DNA of 64,000 nt from CAZPHU01 sp964419255 (lineage in GTDB: Bacteria > Fibrobacterota > Chitinivibrionia > Chitinivibrionales > CAYFVL01): assembly GCA_964419255.1 (NCBI GenBank), contig CAYQOU010000016.1, forward strand, positions 1 through 64,000, in the 5' to 3' direction. A program made the translations under genes and the position numbers. Of the stretch, positions 1 to 8,991 are shown piece by piece. The notes beneath the pieces are model-generated. The model worked only from the letters and a program-made list of their open reading frames with translations, did not search any database and was not told the DNA's origin. Every line of letters begins with the position of its first letter. The stretch's first letter is position 1.

Positions 1-467
1 CTTCCGGGAGATGTGGATGGCGGCCTGCTGACCGTACCACCTCCGGTGCCTGAGCCGCCGGAATGAGAATCATCACAGTCATAACATCTGCTGTCACACC
101 GCTCCCAACAGTAGCGGCAGTTTGGATGATAGTAGCTGTGGTAGGGACAGGAACAGCCGTGATAAGGTGAATGAGTGTCATGGTAGCCATCGTAGAACAT
201 CGAGCGATACCACCAGGGACGGCTGTAATAGCTGTACCAGTTGTGATCGTAGGTGGTTTTGTAGCAGCGAAGAACCGGCTCCCCCCAGAAGCTGCGATGC
301 CAGTAACAGCGTTCCCGCTCTGTGACCACCACCGTGTCGGGCTCCGATCCCTCTGAGAGCGTGTCACCATCAGTGACATAATTTTCGGACCGATCGATCG
401 TGGAAAACTGCGTGTAGCAGCCGGTAACTAACATCAAACTTATAATAATCAGCCATATACTATTCAT
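1..467 (-). CDS. Partial lipoprotein, rich in Tyr, His, Trp and Cys
   Basis: An open frame of 155 codons starts at the ATG at 467 and runs off the left edge of the window without a stop. AGGAGA lies about 8 bases upstream of the start. The N-terminus is a lipoprotein signal (hydrophobic stretch, then LVTGC with Cys17), so the product should be exported and lipid-anchored. Residues 54-131 are extraordinarily rich in Tyr, His and Trp and hold nine cysteines (54, 68, 105, 107, 117, 120, 124, 128, 131). A Gly/Ser/Pro-rich stretch follows. I recognise no family. The composition could mean metal binding or an extended surface structure, but that is a guess. The C-terminus is not in the window. Confidence 0.75.
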   Translation of the reverse strand, partial: MNSIWLIIISLMLVTGCYTQFSTIDRSENYVTDGDTLSEGSEPDTVVVTERERCYWHRSFWGEPVLRCYKTTYDHNWYSYYSRPWWYRSMFYDGYHDTHSPYHGCSCPYHSYYHPNCRYCWERCDSRCYDCDDSHSGGSGTGGGTVSRPPSTSPG

Positions 468-848
468 TATTGCCTCTCCTGGTGAGCACCGCGTGTACCT
501 TTTACCGCTTAACATCCGATCCGCTTTCGGTGAGCCGAAAAGATCGCGATCTGATGTTTGTCAGCTTACCCCTTAGACCCTATAATAATAAAATACGTTA
601 CACGAAAAAAAGTATGCTGCATGCAAAATGCGTCGCAGCCCGGGCAAAAAACCATGCCCGGCAGAGCCGAAAGCTGTTTAATCGGTTATTCGTCCACCCG
701 GTTGCTAGAAACGATAACAAAAAACCGATATAAACGAGTAGGTAAAGAATACAACAAGTCACGGGGCTTTCCCCATTTTTCCGCCTCCGCTTCAGCGGAA
801 CCGGTCGGGATACCCAGTAAAGGTTTCAGTCAAAGAAAAAATTCCAAA
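468..848. other. Intergenic stretch, no gene seen
   Basis: These 381 bases separate the lipoprotein start from the stop of dnaE2. Apart from a short imperfect GC hairpin near 640-662 (CCGGGCA pairing with TGCCCGG, no U tract) I see no gene or clear signal. Plus-strand frames here continue as antisense shadows into dnaE2. Confidence 0.5.
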
Positions 849-3773
849 TCATTTCACCGCACCGATCTCCGATACTTCAACCACCAGCGCTCCCCTGTCC
901 AGGGTCACTTTCCCGCGCACCACAAACGCCTCATGCCACCCCAGCTTGTGCACAAATTTCTGATAGACATCGGGGAAAAGCACACACTCACACAAACCGG
1001 TTTGGTCTTCGAACGTCACAAACTGCATGCTCTCCCCAAGCCGCGTGCTGACCGTCTTGGAGGTGATACACCAGCCCAGAAAACATACGTTGCGATTCAC
1101 ATGCCTCCTCAGCTCATCTATCTTAACAGATTGCCTGACAGGGTTTTGTACGAGTGTTACCGGATGACATCCGGTCAGAAATCCAAGCATCCGATACTGT
1201 GCCGCCAGAAGCTGTCGGGCTGAGTACTGTTTCAGCGGTGGCGGTTTTTCTCCCCCATGTTTGCGATACGTACAGCGCATCTTCCAAAACAGCTGCGGAC
1301 GCGTACAGCCGCTCTCCACCGAATCACACGCACCGGCGGCAATCAGCCGCTCGGCATCGTTTTCCTCTATGCGGCAACGCCACAGAAAATCATCCAGAGA
1401 ACGATACGGCTTACCCTTTCGCTGCTCGATAATACTGCGCCGCGCATGTGCGGAAAGCCCCTTGATCTGACAAAGCCCCACCCGGATAATCATCCCCACA
1501 GCCCGATACCGATCATCGCTTGAGTTGATATCGGGTCCCTCTATGGTGATTCCAAGCCGCTGAGCCTCGCTGATATAGGCCTGGGTACTGTAAAAGCCGC
1601 CATAGTTGCTCAGCACTCCCGCCATGAAACAGGCCGGATAGTGGGCCTTGAGCCAGGCGGACTGAAACGACACCTGCACGTAGCTGGCCGAGTGAGGCTT
1701 GCAAAACGAATAGCCGGAAAAGGAGCGGCACATGCCCCAGATTTTCTGTATGGCCTGATCCGACACCCCCCTTGCGCGTGCTCCCCGTATAAACTTCACC
1801 CGGTAGCTCTCTAACTGATTGAATTTGTCCTTCTTGGACATAACCTTGCGCAGTCCGTCGGCCTCCACGAAATTAAACCCGGCCAGAGCCATCGCCACCC
1901 GGGCGACATCCTCCTGATACACCATGATGCCATAGGTTTGGGACAAAACGCTTGCCAAAACCGGATGTTCCGGGGTCCAGCGGCCGCCGTGAAGGCGGCG
2001 AAGATACTCATTTATTAACCGGTTAGCCGCGGGACGAATGATAGATGAATGGATGACCAGATGGTCGAAATCGCCCCTCTGAGAGCGTTTCTGCAGGAGA
2101 CGCGTCGCAGGTGACTCTATGTAAAACACCCCCATGGTCTCCCCCTGCGCCAGCATCTGACCCGTCTTTTCGTCCGATGCCGGATCCCACCGCTGCTCAT
2201 CGAATGTAATTCCCTGTTTTTTGATATGTTGGATAGCATCACGGATCACCGCAAGCGAACGGTTGCCCAGAAGATCGATCTTCACCAGACCCATCTCCTC
2301 TGTGCCGTCCTTTTCCCACTGGATTACCCGCACCCCCTTGGCTGAAATCTGCACAGGGGCGTGACGGTAAATCGGTCCCGGGGTGATAACCACCCCGCCG
2401 CAATGGGTGCCGATCCCCCTGGGCTTACCCAGAAGCTTCTGCGCATCGGCGATAATCTCCGGCCAGGGTGAATCCAGATGCAGGTGACGGGTTTTGGGAT
2501 GTAACCGCATGATCTGCAGGATATCAGGGCCGCCTTCATCGGACACGTGCACGTAAGGGAATTTCTTGGATATCGCGCTGATTTCCGCCTCGGTCAACCC
2601 GTACACCCGGGCGGTTTCTCGCAGAGCCATTCGCCCCCCGAAAGTCTGATGCGTCGCCACCATGGCTACATGATGTTCCCCGTAACGCCTGAAAACATAA
2701 TCTATTACATCATCCCGCTCATCCCAGGCAAAGTCTACATCGATATCCGGCGGATCCTTGCGTCCCGGGTTTATGAACCGCTCGAACATGAGATTGTAAC
2801 GTATTGGATCTACGTTTGTTATGCCAAGACAATACGACACCAGACTGGCGGCACCCGACCCCCTCCCGCAAGTCCGCGGCGACTGCTTGACGATGTCGTC
2901 GACTATCAGGAAATATGACGCAAATCCTTTGCGACCAATAAGATCCAGCTCGTAATCAAGCCGTGTGCGCACCTCCGGGGTAATATTAGCATAACGGCGC
3001 TTCGCGCCCTGAAAGGCCTTGTCGCGCAGCCGAATAATCGCGGGCGTATCCGAGATGAACCGGGGCATTATCGGTGTCCCGAAATCACTCCTGGACCGGA
3101 TCCGCCGGCCAAATTGCTCCGTCTCCCCTAAGGCCTTGTCAAATATGGCATAACGCCTGCTGAGCTCATCCGGCGACACAAAAAGCGAATCGGGAGCAAA
3201 GCAGTCGGCCGAATTCAGCCGGCAGAGAGTAGTATTTGAATCGATCGCCCGCATAAGTGTATGGGTGTGATAGTCTTGCGGCTCACAGAAAACCATCGGC
3301 GGGGCAATCAGACAGGGATACGCACTCTCTTTTACCCAAGCCGGCACCCGGCGAAGGGTTTTGATATGATAATACACCGGCATCACCGAAGCCAGTTCCT
3401 CGAAAATCATTCGGTTATCACTCAATGCCATAAGCCCGGCAGGATCATCTTTGATTTGGCATACAAGATCGAAATCGGAATCACAGTGACGAGCCGAGAT
3501 GACACGACACAGATTGCCGAACCCGTTGTCCCCATCGGCATACAAGGTCACTTTCAGTGCACCGTCTAAGCTGCTGATTTCTGAGGCTATTATGGGCCGT
3601 ATAGCGTAATGCCTAGACGCGGCGATAAACTCCGGTAACCCATACAGGTTGTCACGATCGACAAGGGCGACTGATGTATACCCCAGCGCACGGGCACGCT
3701 CGCATAGCCGCTTCGGAGAGTGTACGCCCCGGAGAATCGAGAAGTGTGATACCGCGTAAAGAAGAGTGTCCAT
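849..3773 (-). CDS. dnaE2: Error-prone DNA polymerase III alpha subunit DnaE2 (ImuC)
   Basis: C-family DNA polymerase of the damage-inducible DnaE2/ImuC type, which performs translesion synthesis with ImuB. Numbering from the upstream TTG at 3803, the palm motif PDIDVDF is at 352-358 (Asp353, Asp355) and the third catalytic aspartate is Asp510 in KIDLLGN; GRGSGAAS is at 313-320. A C-terminal OB-fold follows. The N-terminal PHP domain (LLYAVSHFSILRG) has lost the usual first His-x-His metal site, so proofreading there is unlikely. The length, about 980 residues, is near the family norm. The start is uncertain: ATG at 3773 opens directly at the PHP domain, while TTG at 3803 adds ten residues. 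Only about 50-80 bases separate it from the ImuB-like gene upstream, so co-transcription is likely. Confidence 0.95.
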   Translation of the reverse strand: MDTLLYAVSHFSILRGVHSPKRLCERARALGYTSVALVDRDNLYGLPEFIAASRHYAIRPIIASEISSLDGALKVTLYADGDNGFGNLCRVISARHCDSDFDLVCQIKDDPAGLMALSDNRMIFEELASVMPVYYHIKTLRRVPAWVKESAYPCLIAPPMVFCEPQDYHTHTLMRAIDSNTTLCRLNSADCFAPDSLFVSPDELSRRYAIFDKALGETEQFGRRIRSRSDFGTPIMPRFISDTPAIIRLRDKAFQGAKRRYANITPEVRTRLDYELDLIGRKGFASYFLIVDDIVKQSPRTCGRGSGAASLVSYCLGITNVDPIRYNLMFERFINPGRKDPPDIDVDFAWDERDDVIDYVFRRYGEHHVAMVATHQTFGGRMALRETARVYGLTEAEISAISKKFPYVHVSDEGGPDILQIMRLHPKTRHLHLDSPWPEIIADAQKLLGKPRGIGTHCGGVVITPGPIYRHAPVQISAKGVRVIQWEKDGTEEMGLVKIDLLGNRSLAVIRDAIQHIKKQGITFDEQRWDPASDEKTGQMLAQGETMGVFYIESPATRLLQKRSQRGDFDHLVIHSSIIRPAANRLINEYLRRLHGGRWTPEHPVLASVLSQTYGIMVYQEDVARVAMALAGFNFVEADGLRKVMSKKDKFNQLESYRVKFIRGARARGVSDQAIQKIWGMCRSFSGYSFCKPHSASYVQVSFQSAWLKAHYPACFMAGVLSNYGGFYSTQAYISEAQRLGITIEGPDINSSDDRYRAVGMIIRVGLCQIKGLSAHARRSIIEQRKGKPYRSLDDFLWRCRIEENDAERLIAAGACDSVESGCTRPQLFWKMRCTYRKHGGEKPPPLKQYSARQLLAAQYRMLGFLTGCHPVTLVQNPVRQSVKIDELRRHVNRNVCFLGWCITSKTVSTRLGESMQFVTFEDQTGLCECVLFPDVYQKFVHKLGWHEAFVVRGKVTLDRGALVVEVSEIGAVK

Positions 3774-3853
3774 GATGTTAACCGACTCGGTTGTGGTGTA
3801 CAATCGAAAGCGCCTGAACGGTCGCCTTTACCGCCATTCGTAAAGATTCCATA

Positions 3854-5011
3854 TCACTCTGATTTATCGTTTTTTACACCTATCGACTCAAAGCCATACT
3901 TCAGGCGTATCGAATCCAACGCATTCATCAGACGGCATTCCTGTTGGTTGTCGTAAAACAGGTCCATCTGACCGTAAGGATAGACTAAATCCTTGATATA
4001 CAAATCGATACTGGACAGCCTGATACGACGGGTACAGGCCGATTCAAACAGCGCGTGGCACCGATCGTATATGCTGTTGTTTCCGTTGAGAGGAACTGCC
4101 AGTCGCATAGTCCGCCGCACCTGTGAACCATCGGTGAAAGTGATGGTCAAGCCGATCCTTCGGGCCGCAAGCCCCTGTCTGCGAAGCTCCATCCCCCCCT
4201 TCTCCACCAGCCGCCGAAGCTCGTGGAGAATATAGCCCTCGTCGTTACTGAACTCCTTAAGTACCACCTGCTTATGCACCATGGGAGCGGGGCTGCCCAG
4301 TGCACGAACCGGCGCGGTATCCACGCCGTGTGAAAGTTTAGCAATCTCGAATGCGATAGTGCCGAGAGCTTTAACCATGCGGTGCGGATCAATAGCGTGT
4401 AAGTCTCTTATAATACTGAAATTAAACTGCATCAGCTGACGAATCACCGTATGGTCTATCCCCGGCAGAAGCTGTATAGGCAAAGGAGCCATAAACTCAT
4501 CCTCACACCCGCTGAATACCGTACACACCCCCATCGGCTTGATAACCCGGGTGGCAATCTTGCTGACAAGCTTGTTCTGCCCCACCCCCACGGTGCTGGG
4601 CAGATTCAGCTTGTTTTTTATCTCCTTATGGAGCCTGTCGGCAACATCCACAGAGCGGCCAAACAGCCGCTGCGTGCCGGTGACATCCACAAACACATGC
4701 CCCGGCCCCGCCGGCTCCACCAGCGGCGAGATATGCGTCCCCTGCTCCACCACCGCATGAAACGCCCGTCTGTATGCCTGAGGTATGGGATTAAGCACCA
4801 CCAGATCCGGACATAGCCTCATGGCCCTCTCCACCGGCAGCCCCTTGTGTACCCCCGCCTCACGAGCCACCAGGGAGGTATCCAGCACAATCCGGCGCGA
4901 CGAGCCGGCCGTGGCCACCGCCACCGGATAGCCGCAGAGCCGAGGGTTGAGCGCCTGAGCCACCGCGACGTAAAATCCGACGATATTTATATGAATTATA
5001 TGACGATCCAT
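3854..5011 (-). CDS. imuB: Catalytically inactive Y-family polymerase homologue, ImuB-like
   Basis: Y-family polymerase fold of 385 residues, colinear with DinB at the N-terminus. The metal-binding carboxylates are gone: the DinB motif V-D-M-D is I-N-I-V here (Asn9, Val11), and S-L-D-E is G-P-G-H (Gly104, His105). All three catalytic acids are therefore missing, as in ImuB proteins, which act as scaffolds for DnaE2. QMDLF at 348-352 near the C-terminus fits a beta-clamp-binding motif. The protein is shorter than usual ImuB (about 450-550 residues) and ends soon after the clamp motif, so the C-terminal tail of ImuB is absent. It lies directly upstream of dnaE2, and I see no imuA or imuA-prime gene nearby. 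The ATG at 5011 aligns with the DinB N-terminus. It is probably induced by DNA damage, which is inference from context. Confidence 0.85.
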   Translation of the reverse strand: MDRHIIHINIVGFYVAVAQALNPRLCGYPVAVATAGSSRRIVLDTSLVAREAGVHKGLPVERAMRLCPDLVVLNPIPQAYRRAFHAVVEQGTHISPLVEPAGPGHVFVDVTGTQRLFGRSVDVADRLHKEIKNKLNLPSTVGVGQNKLVSKIATRVIKPMGVCTVFSGCEDEFMAPLPIQLLPGIDHTVIRQLMQFNFSIIRDLHAIDPHRMVKALGTIAFEIAKLSHGVDTAPVRALGSPAPMVHKQVVLKEFSNDEGYILHELRRLVEKGGMELRRQGLAARRIGLTITFTDGSQVRRTMRLAVPLNGNNSIYDRCHALFESACTRRIRLSSIDLYIKDLVYPYGQMDLFYDNQQECRLMNALDSIRLKYGFESIGVKNDKSE

Positions 5012-5032
5012 AATGCTTTTCCGAAAAAAACT

Positions 5033-5076
5033 AATGTGTAAATGAGAGAAAAAAACTCAATGTGTGAATTGAGAGA
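5033..5076. repeat. Short direct repeat upstream of imuB
   Basis: AATGTGTAAATGAGAGA (5033-5049) is followed by the similar AATGTGTGAATTGAGAGA (5059-5076), offset by 26 bases. The repeat lies in the 248-base spacer between DUF72 and imuB, just upstream of the imuB start. It could be regulatory or simply low-complexity sequence. The rest of the spacer shows no gene. Confidence 0.4.
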
Positions 5077-5259
5077 GTGTGTAATGTGAAATCAGACACG
5101 ATAGTTCATGTATGGACTCCCCCGTTACGGATTTGCTTCTGAACAGGCTGCGCCCGTCATATGCTTCGACAGACTCAGTTCGTCAGCAAGCGGAATTATT
5201 ACAACCCCGGCACGATCGGCTTTGTCTGTCTGATTGGCCTGTCCGTCCGCCCGGTAATC

Positions 5260-6069
5260 TCACGTTCCCCCACCGTTTTCGACACTGGACAAGTTCCTAT
5301 CTATTAACGCCTTAAGCATGCGTGCATTCTGCACCGCCTGCCCCTTGGAATGGTTATTAAACGCAATCATCACCACCCTGCACCGCTCCATCATTTTCCG
5401 TATCCGGGGAATCCACTGCGCCAGTTCATCTTCGCTGTACAGATAATCGTACCGACTGACATTGTCTCCACTCCACCAGTTTTTGCTGTTTCTGCCGTGA
5501 AAACGCACATAGCCCAAATCGGCAGTGACCACACTGCCGGGCCGTATAAGCCCGGGCAGATCCGGTTCATCCACATTAACAAGCCCCACCTCCCGCTTCT
5601 TCAGCCCCGCATACACCGACTCCCGCATCCACTCCCCGTTTCGAAACTCGATAACCACCGGAAGCCCCTCAAAGGCCCCGCACACCCGCTCCAGATGCCT
5701 GCGCGACTGCGGGGTATAGTGGAAGCTGAACGGAAACTGAAACAGCACGACGGCAAGCTGCGAGGCCTCTATAAGCGGGGAAATACCCTGCTTAAACACC
5801 GCAGCCTCCTTGTGCAGATCGGCATCCTTGGTGTGAGTCAGACTCTGATGAGCCTTGACCGAAAAACAGAACCGATCCCCCACCACATGGGTCATCCGCT
5901 CGATCGTATGCGGATTTGGCTGCCGGTAATAGGTGAAGTTCAGCTCCGTAAACGGAAAAAGTGTGCTGTACACCGACAGATAATCCTTCACCGGTGTGCC
6001 CACGGGATACACCGGCCCTACCCAGTCGTTATATGAATATCCGCTCGTCCCAATAAGAATCGACTCCAT
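5260..6069 (-). CDS. DUF72 (YecE-like) family protein
   Basis: A 269-residue DUF72 protein, a TIM-barrel-like family whose biochemical role is not settled. Visible family motifs are GTSGYSYNDW at 8-17, a central FRNGEWM region, YVRFHGRN, and the C-terminal FNNHSKGQAVQNA. The length is normal for the family. There is no signal peptide, so it is cytoplasmic. It is the first gene of a leftward run DUF72-imuB-dnaE2, with a 248-base gap to imuB that could hold a second promoter. The LexA-like palindrome at 6513 lies upstream. Position suggests, but does not prove, a link to DNA repair. Confidence 0.9.
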   Translation of the reverse strand: MESILIGTSGYSYNDWVGPVYPVGTPVKDYLSVYSTLFPFTELNFTYYRQPNPHTIERMTHVVGDRFCFSVKAHQSLTHTKDADLHKEAAVFKQGISPLIEASQLAVVLFQFPFSFHYTPQSRRHLERVCGAFEGLPVVIEFRNGEWMRESVYAGLKKREVGLVNVDEPDLPGLIRPGSVVTADLGYVRFHGRNSKNWWSGDNVSRYDYLYSEDELAQWIPRIRKMMERCRVVMIAFNNHSKGQAVQNARMLKALIDRNLSSVENGGGT

Positions 6070-6193
6070 AGCCCCTCTAAAAATCAGGAAATAAAACCAA
6101 GGTTAAAGGAAACTCGACGAGTACTCTCATCGAAGGCCTTCACTCTGGCAGTAATACACAAAAGCACAATCTGTTATCGGTATTCTGTCCCGC

Positions 6194-6403
6194 ATACGGG
6201 ATAAAGCATCCATTGTTCCAAACCACGGTTAAATACAATGGATCCCCGNNNNNNNNNNNNNNNNNNNNNNNNNNNNNNNNNNNNNNNNNNNNNNNNNNNN
6301 NNNNNNNNNNNNNNNNNNNNNNNNNNNNNNNNNNNNNNNNNNNNNNNNATACGGGATAAAGCATCCATTGTTCCAAACCACGGTTAAATACAATGGATCC
6401 CCG
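6194..6403. other. Assembly gap flanked by an exact 55-bp duplicate
   Basis: One hundred N (6249-6348) are flanked by the same 55 bases on both sides (6194-6248 and 6349-6403). This is the expected signature of two contig ends that overlap but were not merged. The true locus is probably about 155 bases shorter, with no missing sequence. Open frames running through the N are not genes. Confidence 0.85.
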
Positions 6404-6906
6404 TCCAGCCTTGCGGGAAGGATGACAGTCCTGGCGGAAGTGCACAAAAGCAGCAAACCTCAGACACATCATGAAACCGTTTTATCACACTTTCGCTTTT
6501 GCCCCCCCCTGCTGTACATTTGTACATGTTTTAAGAATGCAAACTACACGCCATCGATCAGATCATAGGCTCGAAATCAAGGAAACAGAAAAAGTCTCAC
6601 CCCCCTCTCTGCTTCCATCCGTATCTTTTAGCTCGGACCTGAACTGAGCAATTCTCTCCCGGCTATTTACTCAGAACCGCTCAGCTTAGGTCAGGGAAAA
6701 AGATATCCGTCGAGCAATGCTAATGCTGTTTAATGGTAGCACTGATCAGTGGTTCTCAGGCATATCCTCGTACACTTAGTTGATCATATCCGCCAATGCA
6801 CCAAAATCACAGACAACCGACGCGGGCCGATGAAACTCTTTTCGTGGGGCTTTTTGAATACTTTTTCCTAAAGACCCACCACCACTCGATAGGACGGATC
6901 TCCGGT
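6404..6906. other. Intergenic region with repeats and a LexA-like palindrome
   Basis: No gene is seen in these ~500 bases. They contain half of a REP-like palindrome with a GGATGACA tail (6404-6429), the LexA-like palindrome at 6513-6526, and an inverted pair of the CCTGA/TGAGCGG repeat: ACCTGAACTGAGCAATTCT at 6637-6655 and its reverse-complement relative at 6673-6696. The pair can fold into a hairpin of about 13 base pairs. The leader of the DUF72-imuB-dnaE2 run lies within this region. Confidence 0.55.
6513..6526 (-). promoter_or_regulatory. Candidate LexA operator upstream of DUF72-imuB-dnaE2
   Basis: Perfect palindrome TGTAC-ATTT-GTACA. On the minus strand the wider site AAACATGTACAAATGTACAG matches the site near lexA at 18 of 20 positions. 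It resembles the TGCNC-N4-GTGCA operator reported for Fibrobacter LexA. The distance to the DUF72 start is 444 bases as assembled, or about 290 if the duplicate and N-gap are collapsed. I could not identify a convincing -10 box overlapping this copy. Confidence 0.55.
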
Positions 6907-8049
6907 TTATGAGAACACCACATACGGCAACGCCTTTCGAAGCACCTTTCCTACCCGCCCCAGCTGCTCCAGAGAGCGAATCCGCTCTCCCTTCCTGCGG
7001 TAGCTGAAAATCCTGGCAACCGTCACCGGACCCAACCCCGGAACCCGTAACAGCTGCTGTTTGGTGGCCCTGTTGACATTAACCGGGAAGAAATCGGGAT
7101 TACTCCGCGCCCACACCTGCTTGGGATCGACGTTCAGGTCGAGATTTCCCTGCGCCGTCAATGGAATCTCATCGGCCTCAAACCCATACACCCGCATCAG
7201 ATAATCGACCTGGTAGAGACGATGCTCGCGGGTAAGAAGCTGCTGGTTTGATACTGCAGACTGCTCACCGAAAAGTGTTTTGTCACCTAAACCGCGTTGA
7301 TAGGCACTGTAGTATATCCTCTGCATATTCAGTCGCTTATACAGACCCCAGCTGTATTTGATCAGCTCCCGGTCACTCTCCTGAGCCGCACCAACCACAA
7401 ACTGCGTTGTCTGCCTCACCCGGCTGTACCGGCCTCCCCTTTGTGTCAGGGCACTGATCAGTTTCATGGGTCGCACGATATCATCGAGATAGTTTTTGCT
7501 CTCGCTAAGCGTGGCAAAGTGCCTCTCCCCCGCAGCCTCCATGTTGATAGATACAGCCGAGGCCAGCGACACCGCCTCCTCGATCGCCGCATCCGATGCT
7601 CCCGGAATCACCTTCAGATGAATATAGCCCCGAAACTTCTCGCGCCTGCGCAATATAGATGCCACCGCATTGAGCCGGGCCATGGTGGTGTCGGGATCCC
7701 CCGCGACTCCGCTGCTGAGAAACAATCCGCTGACCAATTTTCTGTGACGGTATTCCAGAAACGCCCGAACCGTCTCCTCGACACTCAGAGTGCACCGCCG
7801 AGAGTCCTTTTCTATTCGCAACGGACAATACTTGCAGTCGTTTACGCAGGCATTGCTCAGCAGAGTCTTAAACAGAAATGTCTTTCCACCGGCAGGAAGA
7901 GACACCGGGTATATCCACCGGTGATCCTCCGAACGCACCCTTCCCGGCTGCTGCTTCGTCCCACAGGAACAGGCCAGATCGTACTGAGAATCCCGCGAAA
8001 GTATGGATAGTTTTTCCAACGTGTCCGGGCTGCGGTGAATAAATGGCAT
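6907..8049 (-). CDS. Radical SAM protein with C-terminal helix-hairpin-helix, putative DNA repair
   Basis: A 380-residue radical SAM enzyme of the family annotated as putative DNA modification/repair radical SAM protein (TIGR03916 type). The 4Fe-4S motif is CVNDCKYC (Cys68, Cys72, Cys75); an extra pair, Cys27 and Cys29, lies upstream. The C-terminal ~60 residues (NVNRATKQQLLRVPGLGPVT) are a helix-hairpin-helix DNA-binding element. In many genomes this family sits beside a uracil-DNA-glycosylase-like partner. No such gene is here; instead the methyltransferase ends 20 bases upstream and lexA follows it. ATG at 8049 has GGAG upstream. The substrate is unknown. Confidence 0.9.
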   Translation of the reverse strand: MPFIHRSPDTLEKLSILSRDSQYDLACSCGTKQQPGRVRSEDHRWIYPVSLPAGGKTFLFKTLLSNACVNDCKYCPLRIEKDSRRCTLSVEETVRAFLEYRHRKLVSGLFLSSGVAGDPDTTMARLNAVASILRRREKFRGYIHLKVIPGASDAAIEEAVSLASAVSINMEAAGERHFATLSESKNYLDDIVRPMKLISALTQRGGRYSRVRQTTQFVVGAAQESDRELIKYSWGLYKRLNMQRIYYSAYQRGLGDKTLFGEQSAVSNQQLLTREHRLYQVDYLMRVYGFEADEIPLTAQGNLDLNVDPKQVWARSNPDFFPVNVNRATKQQLLRVPGLGPVTVARIFSYRRKGERIRSLEQLGRVGKVLRKALPYVVFS

Positions 8050-8069
8050 AACACGACTCCGACCGCAAC

Positions 8070-8891
8070 TTACTTGCGAGCCACAAACACCCCCGCATCC
8101 CTGGTGATCAGAATATGCCCAAGCGTCTGAATCTCTCTTTCGAGGTACCGCCGAAGCGCATCCTCACTCTCATCTTCAAGCAGAATCCCCGGCAACGACT
8201 TTATATAGCTGACCAGTGGCTGCACCTCAGAGACAACAAGCTCATCATCGTAGCGTTTAACACTGCAGCGGGAAAAATGACTTTCCAAAAACTCACTGCC
8301 GTTTTCCAGCCGAAACGATTCGGTGATACTTTCGCGCCACCGCCCCCTGCTAAACCGCTGCGCTATACGATACAGCTCCCGCTGGTGCGTATCACCCACT
8401 GCAGCCGCATACAACACTCCCGATCTCCTCAACACCCGGGCGATCTGAGCCAGCATCTCACCAGGATTATCCGCCTCATAGATATTGTTTGCAACCACAA
8501 CATCGAACTGTTCCGCCTCATACGGCAGACCCTGCATATCCACCCGATCAAAGCAGACCTCCACCCCAGCATCACTCAGATCTGCACGAGCAAGACCAGA
8601 CATCTCCTCCGATGAATCGGCCAACACAAGACGGCACCCCCGCGGCATCCGATCGCATACTTTCTTCCACAGAACACCATCGCAGTATCCCAATGCCAGA
8701 ATATCCATGTCGGGCTGCAACTCAAACTGCTCTCCCAGCCACACGGGCCAGCCTTTCGGATTGCGGCGAAATCGCTCATTCAAAACATCCGCACTCTCGT
8801 GCGTTTCGAACGCATACTGTCCTAACATAAATAACCCATAAAAGAATAGTGTGTAACATGCCAGCAAAAAAAAGAGAGATGGTTTACTCAT
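8070..8891 (-). CDS. Class I SAM-dependent methyltransferase with hydrophobic N-terminus
   Basis: A methyltransferase-11/25 type Rossmann protein. The glycine-rich SAM motif is degenerate (MDILALGYCDGVLW, residues about 62-75 from this start). The acidic motif II region reads CRLVLADSSEEM, and the segment FDVVVANNIYEADN matches motif IV/post-II. Residues 1-25 (SKPSLFFLLACYTLFFYG) are hydrophobic and may be a membrane anchor. If translation begins at the internal ATG at 8828 the protein is soluble and starts like ordinary methyltransferases, so the start is unresolved; no clear Shine-Dalgarno supports either. A TTG at 8906 is also possible. It lies between lexA and the radical SAM gene in the same direction. 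The substrate is unknown. Confidence 0.8.
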   Translation of the reverse strand: MSKPSLFFLLACYTLFFYGLFMLGQYAFETHESADVLNERFRRNPKGWPVWLGEQFELQPDMDILALGYCDGVLWKKVCDRMPRGCRLVLADSSEEMSGLARADLSDAGVEVCFDRVDMQGLPYEAEQFDVVVANNIYEADNPGEMLAQIARVLRRSGVLYAAAVGDTHQRELYRIAQRFSRGRWRESITESFRLENGSEFLESHFSRCSVKRYDDELVVSEVQPLVSYIKSLPGILLEDESEDALRRYLEREIQTLGHILITRDAGVFVARK

Positions 8892-8991
8892 GACGGTGCG
8901 AGACAATCGGGTCAGAGGAGTGGTTTCACCCGAGTATGTAATAACAAATTATTTCTGTTGCCGCAAAGGTCGCTGTGAGTCGCTCACTTTT

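Noticed and set aside
558..1223. 221-codon plus-strand frame over the end of dnaE2
   Set aside because: It is antisense to a well-supported polymerase gene and has no domain or ribosome site.
6140..6568. Several open frames crossing or abutting the first N-gap
   Set aside because: They run through N or through the duplicated 55 bases and REP-like repeats, and none resembles a protein.
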